Part shown: piece after piece, positions 1 to 5,793 of the stretch
Layout of the letters: each line of letters starts with the position of its first letter
Numbering within the stretch: position 1 is the first letter of the stretch
From: Myxococcales bacterium
Lineage (GTDB): Bacteria; Myxococcota; Myxococcia; Myxococcales; Anaeromyxobacteraceae
DNA length: 5,793 nt
Reading direction: 5' to 3'
Assembly: GCA_021784995.1 (NCBI GenBank)
Contig: JAJYHA010000386.1
Location: forward strand, 1-5,793
The notes under the pieces: generated by a model
The model's input: only the letters and a program-made list of their open reading frames with translations
The model's database searches: none
What the model was told of the DNA's origin: nothing
Program-made: the position numbers and the translations under genes

Positions 1-212
1 GCCTCGGCCCGTGCCGGCGCGGGGTCGGCGCGGGAGGTGCGAACGCCGACGTGGAAGAGCGCCTCCGCGCCCCGGGCCTCGGCGAGCAGATCGGGCACCA
101 CGGCGCCGTCGAAGGGGACCACGCGGACGCTCCAGCCCGTCCGTCGCAGCTCGACCGCGAGCGCGGCGGCGCGGCTCCCGGCGGAGCCGGTGATGAGGGC
201 CAGGCGCGACAC
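1..212 (-). CDS. N-terminal part of a Rossmann-fold (SDR/epimerase-like) protein, cut by window edge
   Basis: The visible 70 codons begin with a GTG at 210-212 and read MSRLALITGSAGSRAAALA, then a charged alpha/beta stretch and EALFHVGVRTSR near residues 50-62. A hydrophobic first strand (LALIT) followed by TGSAGS at residues 8-13, then a helix and a second strand (VRVVPFD, about residues 30-36), is the layout of an NAD(P)-binding Rossmann domain. The ALFHVG segment sits where extended SDR/epimerase proteins carry their 'vFHlAa' strand. The usual third glycine of GxxGxxG is not obvious (Ala or Ser instead), so cofactor use is uncertain. The gene is on the same strand as lon, 100 bp downstream of it. 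No good Shine-Dalgarno sequence precedes the GTG. Another in-frame GTG at 282-284 would add 24 Arg/Ala/Pro-rich residues, which is less likely because the shorter start puts the Rossmann strand at the N-terminus as usual. The catalytic part lies outside the window, so no specific enzyme can be named. Confidence 0.6.
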   Translation of the reverse strand, partial: MSRLALITGSAGSRAAALAVELRRTGWSVRVVPFDGAVVPDLLAEARGAEALFHVGVRTSRADPAPARAE

Positions 213-271
213 GGCGCTGGGTGTGGCAGGAGTGCCCGGAGAGCGGGCGGGCGTGCGCGCTCGCCGCGCCC

Positions 272-303
272 GCGAGGCCCGCACGCCTGCGCGCGGGCCT
301 CGC
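272..303 (-). terminator. Perfect GC-rich hairpin just after lon, possible terminator or attenuator
   Basis: The arms GCGAGGCCCGC (272-282) and GCGGGCCTCGC (293-303) are exact reverse complements, giving an 11-bp stem. On the minus strand three further inner pairs (one of them G-U) leave a 4-nt CAGG loop. The hairpin begins 9 nt after the lon stop codon, where a terminator is expected. No T-tract follows it on the minus strand, so it is not a classical intrinsic terminator. It may be a U-less terminator, an RNA 3'-end stabiliser, or an attenuator limiting read-through into the downstream Rossmann-type gene. Confidence 0.5.
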
Positions 304-312
304 TCGGGCCGC

Positions 313-2808
313 CTAGGCGCGCACCTCGCCCGCCTTGCCCGCCTCCTTCTTGCCGGCGTCGGGCTCGGGCGGCAGCGGCGGGGCGGGCGGCGCCTTGCGG
401 CCGAGGGGGTTCTCCTCGAGGGCCGCGGCCAGGACGTCGTCCATGTGCGTGGCGTAGACGAACTCCAGCTCCTTGCGCGCCTGCTCCGGGACGTCGATCA
501 GGTCCTTCTCGCAGCGGGCGGGCATGATGACCCGCCGGATGCCCGCGCGGTGCGCCGCCAGCACCTTCTCCTTGATCCCACCCACGGGCAGGACGAGGCC
601 GCGCAGCGTCACCTCGCCCGTCATCGCCACGTCGGACCGCACCCGGATCCCGGTCAGCAGCGAGACGAGGGCGGTGAGGATGGTCACCCCGGCGCTGGGG
701 CCGTCCTTGGGGATGGAGCCGGCCGGGAAGTGGATGTGGATGTCGGTCTTCTCGAGGAAGTTGGGCGGGATCCCCAGGCCGTCCGCCTTCGACCGCAGGT
801 AGCTGAGGGCCGCCTGCGCCGACTCCTTCATCACGTCACCGAGCTGGCCGGTGAGGGTCAGCGAACCCTTGCCGGTCATCTTCGTCGCCTCGATGAAGAG
901 GATGTCGCCGCCGGCCGCGGTCCAGGCCAGGCCGGTCGCCACGCCCGGGATCTCGGTGCGCTCGGCCGTCTCGTTCCAGAACTTCTCCGGCCCGAGCATG
1001 TCGGGGAGGTCGCCCTCGGTGATGGTCCGTCGCGCGCCCGCCGCCACCTTCCCGCTCGCCACCTCGACGGCCACCGCGCGGCACACGTCGGCGATGCGCC
1101 GCTCCAGGTTGCGGACGCCCGCCTCGCGCGTGTAGGCCATGATGATCTTGATGAGGCCCTTCTCGTCGAAGACGATCGCGTCCGGGCTGAGCCCGTGCTC
1201 CCGGAGCTGCTTCGGGATGAGGTGGTTCTGCGCGATGTGGACCTTCTCCTCGAAGGTGTAGCCCGGCAGCTCCAGGATCTCCATGCGGTCCTTGAGCGGG
1301 CCCGGGATCGGATCGAGGAGGTTGGCCGTGCCGACGAACATGACCTTCGAAAGGTCGTAGGCCAGGTCGAGGTAGTGGTCGGAGAAGGCGTGGTTCTGCT
1401 CGGGATCGAGCACCTCGAGCAGGGCCGCGCTCGGGTCGCCGCGGAAGTCGGCGCCGAGCTTGTCGATCTCGTCCAGCATCATGACGGGGTTGACGGTGCC
1501 GGCCTTCTTCATCGACTGGATGATGCGGCCCGGCAGCGCGCCCACGTAGGTGCGCCGGTGCCCGCGGATCTCGGCCTCGTCCCGGACGCCGCCCAGGGAG
1601 AGCCGGACGAACTTGCGCCCGGTGGCGCGCGCGATCGACTGGCCGAGGGAGGTCTTCCCGACGCCCGGCGGGCCCACGAAGCAGAGGATGGGGCCGCGCA
1701 TGTCGTTCTTCAGCTTCCGGACCGCCAGGTACTCGAGGATCCGCTTCTTGATCTTCTGGAGTCCGTAGTGATCGGCGTCGAGGATCCCGCGCGCGTTCTC
1801 GATGTCGAGGTTGTCGTCGGTGCGCTTCGACCAGGGCAGATCGGCGATCCAGTCCAGGTACGTCCGGGCGACGGTGTACTCGGAGCTGGCGGTCGGGATG
1901 CTCTTCAGGCGGTTCAGCTCCTTCTGCGCGACCTTGTCCACCTCCGGCGGCAGGCCCGCCTTCTTCAGGCGCTCCGCCAGCTCGTCCAGCTCCTCCTCCT
2001 CCTCGCCCAGCTCCCCCAGCTCCTCCTTGATGGCCTTGAGCTGCTGGCGCAGGTAGTACTCGCGCTGCGTCTTCGACATCTCGCCCTTCACGGCGGAGTC
2101 GATCTTGTTCGACAGCTTGAGGATCTCGCGCTTGCGGTTGAGGAGCTCCAGGACGAGCTTCATGCGCGCCTTGAGATCCACCGTCTCGAGGACCTGCTGC
2201 TTCTCCTCGATGGGCACGTCGACGTTGGCCGCGATGAGGTCGGCCAGGTGGCCGGGGTGCGTGATGCTCTCGACCAGCTCCGTGGCGGCGGCCGGCAGCT
2301 CGGGCATCAGCTCGATCACCTCGCGGGCGAGCTTCTTCAGGTTGATGGCCAGCGCCTCGACCTCGACGTCGTCCACCGCCGTCCGGTCCTCGACGGGATC
2401 GATGCGCGCCTTCAGGTAGGGCGCCTCCTGGACCAGGTCGAGGACCCGGAACCTCGCCAGGCCCTGCACCACGAGCGAGTAGTTGTCCTCTCCCATCTTG
2501 AGGAGCTTCACGATGCGCGCCACGGTGCCGACGGTGTAGAGGTCGGCGGCGCCGGGGTCCTCCTCCTCGGCGCGCCGCTGCGTCACGACCCCGATCACCT
2601 GCTCGTCGCGCACGGCGTCCTTGATGAGCGCGATGGTCTTCTGCCGGCCGACGGCGAGCGGGAGCACGCCGCCCGGGAAGAAGACCGAGTTGCGGAGGGG
2701 CAGGATGGGGAGGACCTGCGGGATGTCCTCCTTGTTGATGAGGCCGGGAGGTCCCATGGCCGGGGCGACCTGGGCGCCGGCGGCCGTCTTCTTTTCCTTG
2801 TCGGACAT
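313..2808 (-). CDS. lon: ATP-dependent Lon protease (LonA type, LonV-like)
   Basis: This 831-residue protein is a full-length LonA, a cytoplasmic hexameric AAA+ serine protease (EC 3.4.21.53) that unfolds and degrades damaged and regulatory proteins. The Lon N-terminal substrate-binding domain covers about residues 32-220 (from LPILPLRNSVFFPGG). A charged helical linker follows (about 222-290). The AAA+ module has Walker A GPPGVGKT at 379-386, Walker B MMLDEIDK at 443-450, sensor-1 Asn496, a probable arginine finger at Arg508, and sensor-2 in GVRNLERR (564-571). The S16 protease domain has catalytic Ser705 in PKDGPSAG and Lys748 in GGIKEK. Their 43-residue separation matches the E. coli Ser679/Lys722 pair. 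After residue 800 there is a Pro/Ala/Lys-rich tail. The ATG at 2806-2808 is chosen because GAGGAG lies 5 nt upstream and the NKEDIPQVLPILPLR start matches myxobacterial Lon. The longer open frame (to 3009) adds only intergenic sequence. From memory the sequence is close to M. xanthus LonV, which is required for vegetative growth, rather than to developmental LonD/BsgA. Confidence 0.98.
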   Translation of the reverse strand: MSDKEKKTAAGAQVAPAMGPPGLINKEDIPQVLPILPLRNSVFFPGGVLPLAVGRQKTIALIKDAVRDEQVIGVVTQRRAEEEDPGAADLYTVGTVARIVKLLKMGEDNYSLVVQGLARFRVLDLVQEAPYLKARIDPVEDRTAVDDVEVEALAINLKKLAREVIELMPELPAAATELVESITHPGHLADLIAANVDVPIEEKQQVLETVDLKARMKLVLELLNRKREILKLSNKIDSAVKGEMSKTQREYYLRQQLKAIKEELGELGEEEEELDELAERLKKAGLPPEVDKVAQKELNRLKSIPTASSEYTVARTYLDWIADLPWSKRTDDNLDIENARGILDADHYGLQKIKKRILEYLAVRKLKNDMRGPILCFVGPPGVGKTSLGQSIARATGRKFVRLSLGGVRDEAEIRGHRRTYVGALPGRIIQSMKKAGTVNPVMMLDEIDKLGADFRGDPSAALLEVLDPEQNHAFSDHYLDLAYDLSKVMFVGTANLLDPIPGPLKDRMEILELPGYTFEEKVHIAQNHLIPKQLREHGLSPDAIVFDEKGLIKIIMAYTREAGVRNLERRIADVCRAVAVEVASGKVAAGARRTITEGDLPDMLGPEKFWNETAERTEIPGVATGLAWTAAGGDILFIEATKMTGKGSLTLTGQLGDVMKESAQAALSYLRSKADGLGIPPNFLEKTDIHIHFPAGSIPKDGPSAGVTILTALVSLLTGIRVRSDVAMTGEVTLRGLVLPVGGIKEKVLAAHRAGIRRVIMPARCEKDLIDVPEQARKELEFVYATHMDDVLAAALEENPLGRKAPPAPPLPPEPDAGKKEAGKAGEVRA

Positions 2809-2813
2809 GTCGT

Positions 2814-2819
2814 CTCCTC
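2814..2819 (-). promoter_or_regulatory. Ribosome binding site of lon
   Basis: On the minus strand GAGGAG lies 5 nt before the ATG at 2806-2808. This is the best Shine-Dalgarno match near any start in the window, and it fixes the lon start against the longer open frame that continues upstream. Confidence 0.85.
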
Positions 2820-2863
2820 GCCCCGCTGCCGTCGCGGTCCCGGCCGTGGGAGGGCCCGCCACC

Positions 2864-2891
2864 GGGTGATCCCGCTCGTTCAGGGATACCC
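2864..2891. repeat. Imperfect inverted repeat in the lon leader region
   Basis: GGGTGATCCC (2864-2873) and GGGATACCC (2883-2891) form arms that pair fully except for one bulged base, separated by 9 bp (GCTCGTTCA). The repeat lies 56-83 bp upstream of the lon ATG. It could be a repressor operator or, if transcribed, a leader hairpin. The sequence does not match the CIRCE element, although the 9-bp spacer is the same length. Confidence 0.4.
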
Positions 2892-2914
2892 ACACGTGCC
2901 GCCGCGGGCAATCA

Positions 2915-2920
2915 ATTAGA
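2915..2920 (-). promoter_or_regulatory. Candidate -10 element for lon
   Basis: The only AT-rich island in the divergent intergenic region is around 2910-2921. Read on the minus strand it contains TCTAAT, five of six matches to TATAAT, which would start transcription near 2908 and give a leader of about 100 nt. The hexamer 17 bp upstream (GCCACG) does not resemble TTGACA, so activator help or another sigma factor would be needed. No clear heat-shock sigma32-type -35/-10 pair was found by eye. This is a weak call. Confidence 0.25.
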
Positions 2921-3002
2921 TCCGGCCCCGCCTGCGCCGTGGCCCTTCGGGGGCTGCGCGCAGCGGCGCCGCGCGCTCCCCGGCGCGACCTGCGGCGTGG
3001 CT

Positions 3003-3031
3003 TTGACACGTCCGGGACCCGCCGCTAGCAT
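3003..3031 (+). promoter_or_regulatory. Sigma70-type promoter for the metallophosphoesterase gene
   Basis: A perfect -35 hexamer TTGACA (3003-3008) is followed by a 17-bp spacer and TAGCAT (3026-3031), four of six matches to TATAAT with the key T, A and final T kept. Transcription would start about 7 bp after the -10, near A3038, which is essentially the first codon of the phosphoesterase frame. The TAG of the -10 is also the in-frame stop that closes this frame upstream. The match is striking in DNA this rich in GC. Confidence 0.65.
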
Positions 3032-3037
3032 CCCGTC

Positions 3038-3874
3038 ATCCTCCGGCTCGCGCACATCAGCGACCTGCACATCGGGGACCGTGCCCGTTACCCGCGCAAC
3101 GGGATCGCGGCGCGCGAGTGCGATCGCCACTCGGTGAAGCTCCTGAAGCGGATCCTGGCGGCGCTGCAGGAGGAGCGGGTCGACCACCTGCTCGTCACCG
3201 GGGACGTGACCCTCTCCGGGGAGAGCGCGGAGTTCGAGCGTGCCGCGGAGCTGCTCTCCCCGTGGATCGAGGCGGGGCGGCTCACCGTGGTGCCCGGAAA
3301 CCACGACGTGTGGAGCTGGGAGGCGGCCTCGACCTGGCGCTTCCTGCGCGCGCTCGGCCCCGACGGCCGGGGGGCCCGCAGGCCGGTGGCGGTCTACCCG
3401 CTCGCGGTCGCCCTCGGTCCCGACGTGACGCTCGTCGCGCTCGACAGCGCCCGCTTCGGCGAGGATCCCCGCGCGACGGCGGGCGCCCTCGGGAGCGAGC
3501 AGCTCGCCGCCGCGCGCGACATGGCGCGGGAGGCGTCGAAGCAGGGCAGGGCGGTCGTCCTGGCGCTCCACCATCACCTGGTCATCCCCCCCGAGCGCGT
3601 CTCCTCCGACGTCGGCCTGGCGCGCATGCCGCTCTCCGACGCCTACAAGGTGGTCCGGCTGGTGGCCGAGATCCCGATCGCGGCCGTCGTGCACGGACAC
3701 CGGCACACCAGCTTCCGGGTCGAGCTGCCGGGTCCCGCCGGGCCGACGCCGGTGATCTGCGCCGGCTCCGCGTCGCGCGTCGCCGACGAGCCGGTGCGGC
3801 GCCCACGTGCGCTGGTGTACGAGCTGGACCGCTCGGGTCTCAGGGACGTCGCCTCGCTGGTCGCGGCGGCCTGA
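3038..3874 (+). CDS. Calcineurin-like metallophosphoesterase (CpdA-like), non-standard start
   Basis: The frame encodes a dinuclear-metal phosphoesterase of the PF00149 type. The blocks, numbered from codon ATC 3038, appear in order: HISDLHIG with Asp9 and His11; TGDVT with Asp56; PGNHD with Asn88-His89-Asp90; ALHHHL with His178-180; and VHGHRH with His219, His221 and His223. About 278 residues and this motif order resemble class III cyclic-nucleotide phosphodiesterases (CpdA/Icc), but the substrate cannot be told from sequence. There is no signal peptide, so it should be cytoplasmic. The start is odd: an in-frame TAG lies at 3026-3028, and no ATG, GTG or TTG occurs before GTG 3134, which would remove the Asp9/His11 metal ligands and has no Shine-Dalgarno sequence. 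Translation therefore probably begins at ATC 3038 (or GTC 3035), at or next to the predicted transcription start, or one base of a normal start is altered here. The next gene follows after 44 bp on the same strand, and lon is divergent. The fold is confident; the start is inferred. Confidence 0.9.
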   Translation: MLRLAHISDLHIGDRARYPRNGIAARECDRHSVKLLKRILAALQEERVDHLLVTGDVTLSGESAEFERAAELLSPWIEAGRLTVVPGNHDVWSWEAASTWRFLRALGPDGRGARRPVAVYPLAVALGPDVTLVALDSARFGEDPRATAGALGSEQLAAARDMAREASKQGRAVVLALHHHLVIPPERVSSDVGLARMPLSDAYKVVRLVAEIPIAAVVHGHRHTSFRVELPGPAGPTPVICAGSASRVADEPVRRPRALVYELDRSGLRDVASLVAAA

Positions 3875-3918
3875 CGGGACGCTTGCGCTCCGCGCCACGG
3901 GACGGGTATCCCTCCCTC

Positions 3919-4833
3919 ATGAAGGCGCTCCGGATCGTGCTCCCGATCGTGGTGGCCGGTGCCGTCGTGCTGGCCGTGCTCGCGCGCCTGGCGGCGCGCT
4001 CCGACGAGGAGGCCTACCGGCAGCGGCGCGACGCGCTCCGCCTCGAGATGGTCGAGCGCGCCGTGGTGGCCCGCGGCGCCGGCGGTCCCGCCGGCGTCGA
4101 GGAGGCGAGGGCGATCCTCCGCTGGTGGGACGAGGCCACCGGCGCGCTCCGCAAGCGCTTCCCCGGGCCGGCGGCCCGGCAGGACGAGCGGCAGGTGCCG
4201 GGCGCCCGCGGGGAGCGGTCGCGAGGGGCCGCGGCGCAGGACGCGGCGACCTGGTCCCGCTACGCCCGCGAGTGCCTGACGGCCGTGCGCGGCGCCTACG
4301 CGCCCGTCGCCTCGGGGGTGGACCAGGGCCTGCGGCTCGACGTGCTCTCGATCCGGCCGGGCGTGCACCCCGACACGCACGAGCGGGCGATCCGCGTCGA
4401 CTTCGCGGTCTGGGGTGCGCCGCGCCGGCTGGAGCAGGAGGCGGCGCCGGGAGAGGGGCGCGGAGCGCTGCACGTGGTGGTGCCGCTCTCCTTCCGGCAG
4501 CTCGCGTTCCGCTTCGTCGACGCGGCCGGCAAGACCTACGGCGAGATGACGGGCTCGGGAGAGCCGTACCTCGCGCTGAAGGACCCTCAGCGCTTCTCGG
4601 ACGAGCTGCCGCCCGGGATCGCATTCGGGACCTGGTGGATCGACCCCTTCCCGCGCGAGGCGGTCCGCGTCGAGCTGAGCGTGGGGCTCCAGGTGCAGGG
4701 CACCGGGCCCGCGTCGCTCGCGCCGGCGTTCCGCTTCGAGCTACCGGTCGCGGAGGAGTGGAAGCTCCGCCCGGGCGAGGCGTTCCGCGCCGAGGCGCGC
4801 GAGGCGCCGCCCGAGGCCCCGTCCGGGCGATGA
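3919..4833 (+). CDS. Membrane-anchored protein of unknown function
   Basis: I do not recognise a family. The 304-residue protein starts with MKALR and a hydrophobic helix (about residues 6-24, VLPIVVAGAVVLAVLARL), then charged RSDEEAYRQRR. This suggests an N-terminal signal anchor, or a signal peptide ending near Ala-Ala 25-26, with the rest outside the cytoplasmic membrane. Residues 28-80 look helical. A low-complexity Arg/Ala/Gly linker (about 82-108) follows. Residues 135-280 look beta-rich, with repeated strand-like segments (LRLDVLSI, AIRVDFAVWG, LHVVVPLSF, RVELSVGLQV, FRFELPV) that suggest an immunoglobulin-like or other beta-sandwich. The tail is Glu/Ala/Pro-rich. There is one cysteine (119) and no evident catalytic motif. 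The ATG at 3919 is chosen because it places the hydrophobic segment at the N-terminus, although the upstream GGGACGGG is a poor ribosome binding site. The gene lies 44 bp after the phosphoesterase and its TGA overlaps the next ATG, so it is probably co-transcribed with both. Confidence 0.8.
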   Translation: MKALRIVLPIVVAGAVVLAVLARLAARSDEEAYRQRRDALRLEMVERAVVARGAGGPAGVEEARAILRWWDEATGALRKRFPGPAARQDERQVPGARGERSRGAAAQDAATWSRYARECLTAVRGAYAPVASGVDQGLRLDVLSIRPGVHPDTHERAIRVDFAVWGAPRRLEQEAAPGEGRGALHVVVPLSFRQLAFRFVDAAGKTYGEMTGSGEPYLALKDPQRFSDELPPGIAFGTWWIDPFPREAVRVELSVGLQVQGTGPASLAPAFRFELPVAEEWKLRPGEAFRAEAREAPPEAPSGR

Positions 4834-5793
4834 GCACCCGCAAGCCTCGCCCCAGGCCGCGCGCGCGCGCCGCCGAGATCCCGGCCACGCCGCCACCCGA
4901 CTTCGACGCCCCGCTGCACGAACTGGACCGGGACGCGCTCTCGGTCTTCCTCTACGTCGCGCTCATGCCCGAGGAGACCGCCCAGCTCGTCCGCGACCTG
5001 AAGCTGTCCCAGCCCGGGTTCCGTCAGGAGAAGCTGGGGGAGGTTCAGCGGTGCGACCTGCTGGCGGACGAGATCCGAGCCGCCCCCGAGCGGCGGGCGC
5101 CCGTCGTGGAGGCGCTGCGGAAGGGCTGGGAGCGGCCGGTGCTCGCGACGTGGGCGCTCGCGCCGGATCCCGCCGACGACCTGCTCGACGCCTGCTCGGG
5201 CGACGGCGCGCTGCCGCTCGCGCTCTGGCGCGTGCTGTGCGATCCGGCGCCCGAGACCCGCGCCCGGGCCGCGCCCTTCCTGACGCGCCTGGCCGACCAC
5301 CACTACGGTCCGCGGCAGGAGGGAGAGCGGCGAGAGGCTTCGCCCGAGGATCCGGTCCGTCAGCTCGAGCGCGAGCGGGACGACCTCCGGCGCAAGCTCG
5401 AGGAGGCCACGCGCTCGCAGCAGCAGGCGGAGGTCCACGCGGAGGCGGTCCGCAGGAAGGGCGAGGAGGCGCGCGAGAAGCTGCAGGCCTGGCTCAAGGA
5501 GGCGCGCGCCCGCGAGGCGCAGGCCGTGGACGAGGCCGCCCGCGCGCGGATCACGGCCGAGGAGGCGCTGCGCGAACGCGCTCGCCTGGAGGCCGAGCTG
5601 GCGAGCGCGAGAGCGCAGGATGCCGCGCTCGAGGCGCATCGGCTGCGCGGGGCGGTGCGCGACCTGGAGGCGCGCGCGGGCGCGCTCGCGTCGCGGCTCG
5701 AGCGGGCCCAGGAGCGCGGGGACGCGCTCGAGGCGGAGGCGGCGCGCGCGCGGGCGGCGAGCGCGGCGACGGCGCCCTCCCTCCCGCCCGCGG
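4830..5793 (+). CDS. Coiled-coil protein of unknown function, 3' end beyond window
   Basis: From the ATG at 4830-4832 the frame stays open to the window edge, giving 321 residues with no stop. The start overlaps the preceding stop as ATGA, which suggests translational coupling; only a weak GGG-containing ribosome site is seen. Residues 1-25 are basic and Pro/Arg/Ala-rich (MSTRKPRPRPRAR), without a signal peptide. Residues 26-165 form a compact, mostly helical region rich in Leu and Ala with several Trp (including DRDALSVFLYVALMPEE and VLATWALAPDPADDLLDAC). Residues 176-310 are almost entirely Glu/Arg/Ala/Leu heptad-like sequence (from VRQLERERDDLRRKLEEA), a long coiled coil, ending at the edge in a Thr/Ala/Pro turn (ATAPSLPPA) that may link to a further domain. 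The Gln-rich, G/C-ending codon use matches the neighbours. The C-terminal domain, which may carry the activity, is not visible, so no function is assigned. Confidence 0.85.
   Translation, partial: MSTRKPRPRPRARAAEIPATPPPDFDAPLHELDRDALSVFLYVALMPEETAQLVRDLKLSQPGFRQEKLGEVQRCDLLADEIRAAPERRAPVVEALRKGWERPVLATWALAPDPADDLLDACSGDGALPLALWRVLCDPAPETRARAAPFLTRLADHHYGPRQEGERREASPEDPVRQLERERDDLRRKLEEATRSQQQAEVHAEAVRRKGEEAREKLQAWLKEARAREAQAVDEAARARITAEEALRERARLEAELASARAQDAALEAHRLRGAVRDLEARAGALASRLERAQERGDALEAEAARARAASAATAPSLPPA

Noticed and set aside
2864..2891. CIRCE (HrcA-binding) element upstream of lon
   Set aside because: Only the 9-bp spacer agrees. The arms are GGGTGATCCC/GGGATACCC, not TTAGCACTC/GAGTGCTAA.
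836..2911. A 691-codon minus-strand frame overlapping lon in another phase
   Set aside because: It is Arg/Gly/Pro/Ala-rich with no motifs, a GC-driven shadow of lon.
37..2919. A 960-codon open frame on the plus strand, fully antisense to lon
   Set aside because: It mirrors the lon codons. High GC removes stop codons from the antisense frame; the product is low-complexity Arg/Leu/Asp/Val-rich with no recognisable domain, while the opposite strand is unmistakable Lon.
2809..3009. N-terminal extension of Lon by 67 residues from a GTG near 3009
   Set aside because: The extension is Arg/Ala-rich, unlike Lon N-termini, overlaps the plus-strand promoter, and the internal ATG at 2808 has a strong ribosome site.
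2912..3898. A 328-codon minus-strand frame across the phosphoesterase gene
   Set aside because: It is opposite a gene with all five metallophosphoesterase motifs and has no coherent domain of its own.
3118..3918. Extension of the membrane protein frame upstream through the phosphoesterase gene
   Set aside because: This part is a shadow frame of the phosphoesterase, Arg/Gly-rich. The real protein begins at ATG 3919 with its hydrophobic helix.
4587..5639. A 350-codon minus-strand frame rich in Leu, Arg and Gly
   Set aside because: It is the antisense of the coiled-coil gene; Glu/Gln/Arg codons read backwards give Leu/Arg/Ala runs. The plus frame has the ATGA overlap and is open to the edge.
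1..5793. Mobile element, CRISPR array, tRNA, rRNA, or clear defence system
   Set aside because: No transposase or integrase motifs, regularly spaced repeats, or tRNA/rRNA-like sequence were seen, and composition is uniform throughout.

Overview
This is a very GC-rich window with strongly G/C-biased third codon positions. It looks like chromosome of a myxobacterium, most likely of the Anaeromyxobacter type. That placement rests on the base composition and on a Lon protease whose N-terminus and AAA+ region match, from memory, the vegetative LonV protein of Myxococcus xanthus. No search was run, so the genus is an inference.

Layout. On the minus strand, lon (313-2808) occupies almost half the window. 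Downstream of it on the same strand is the 5' end of a gene with a Rossmann-type N-terminus, which runs off the left edge (1-212). A strong GC-rich hairpin (272-303) lies between the two, just after the lon stop. On the plus strand, divergent from lon, are three consecutive genes: a calcineurin-like metallophosphoesterase (about 3038-3874), a membrane-anchored protein of unknown function (3919-4833), and a long coiled-coil protein (4830 to the right edge) whose ATG overlaps the preceding TGA.

Regulation. The 229-bp divergent intergenic region holds a near-consensus sigma70-type promoter (TTGACA, 17 bp, TAGCAT) pointing at the phosphoesterase. For lon there are a clear Shine-Dalgarno sequence, an AT-rich island with a possible -10, and an imperfect inverted repeat with a 9-bp spacer in the presumed leader. 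The most unusual point is the phosphoesterase start. Its essential first metal-binding motif lies upstream of the first ATG/GTG/TTG, and the predicted transcription start falls on an ATC codon. This suggests either a leaderless mRNA with a non-standard start codon or a single-base change in the start codon.

Together, the window shows a housekeeping ATP-dependent protease next to a small, poorly characterised plus-strand cluster. There is no mobile element, CRISPR array, tRNA or rRNA, and no clear new defence or biosynthetic system.
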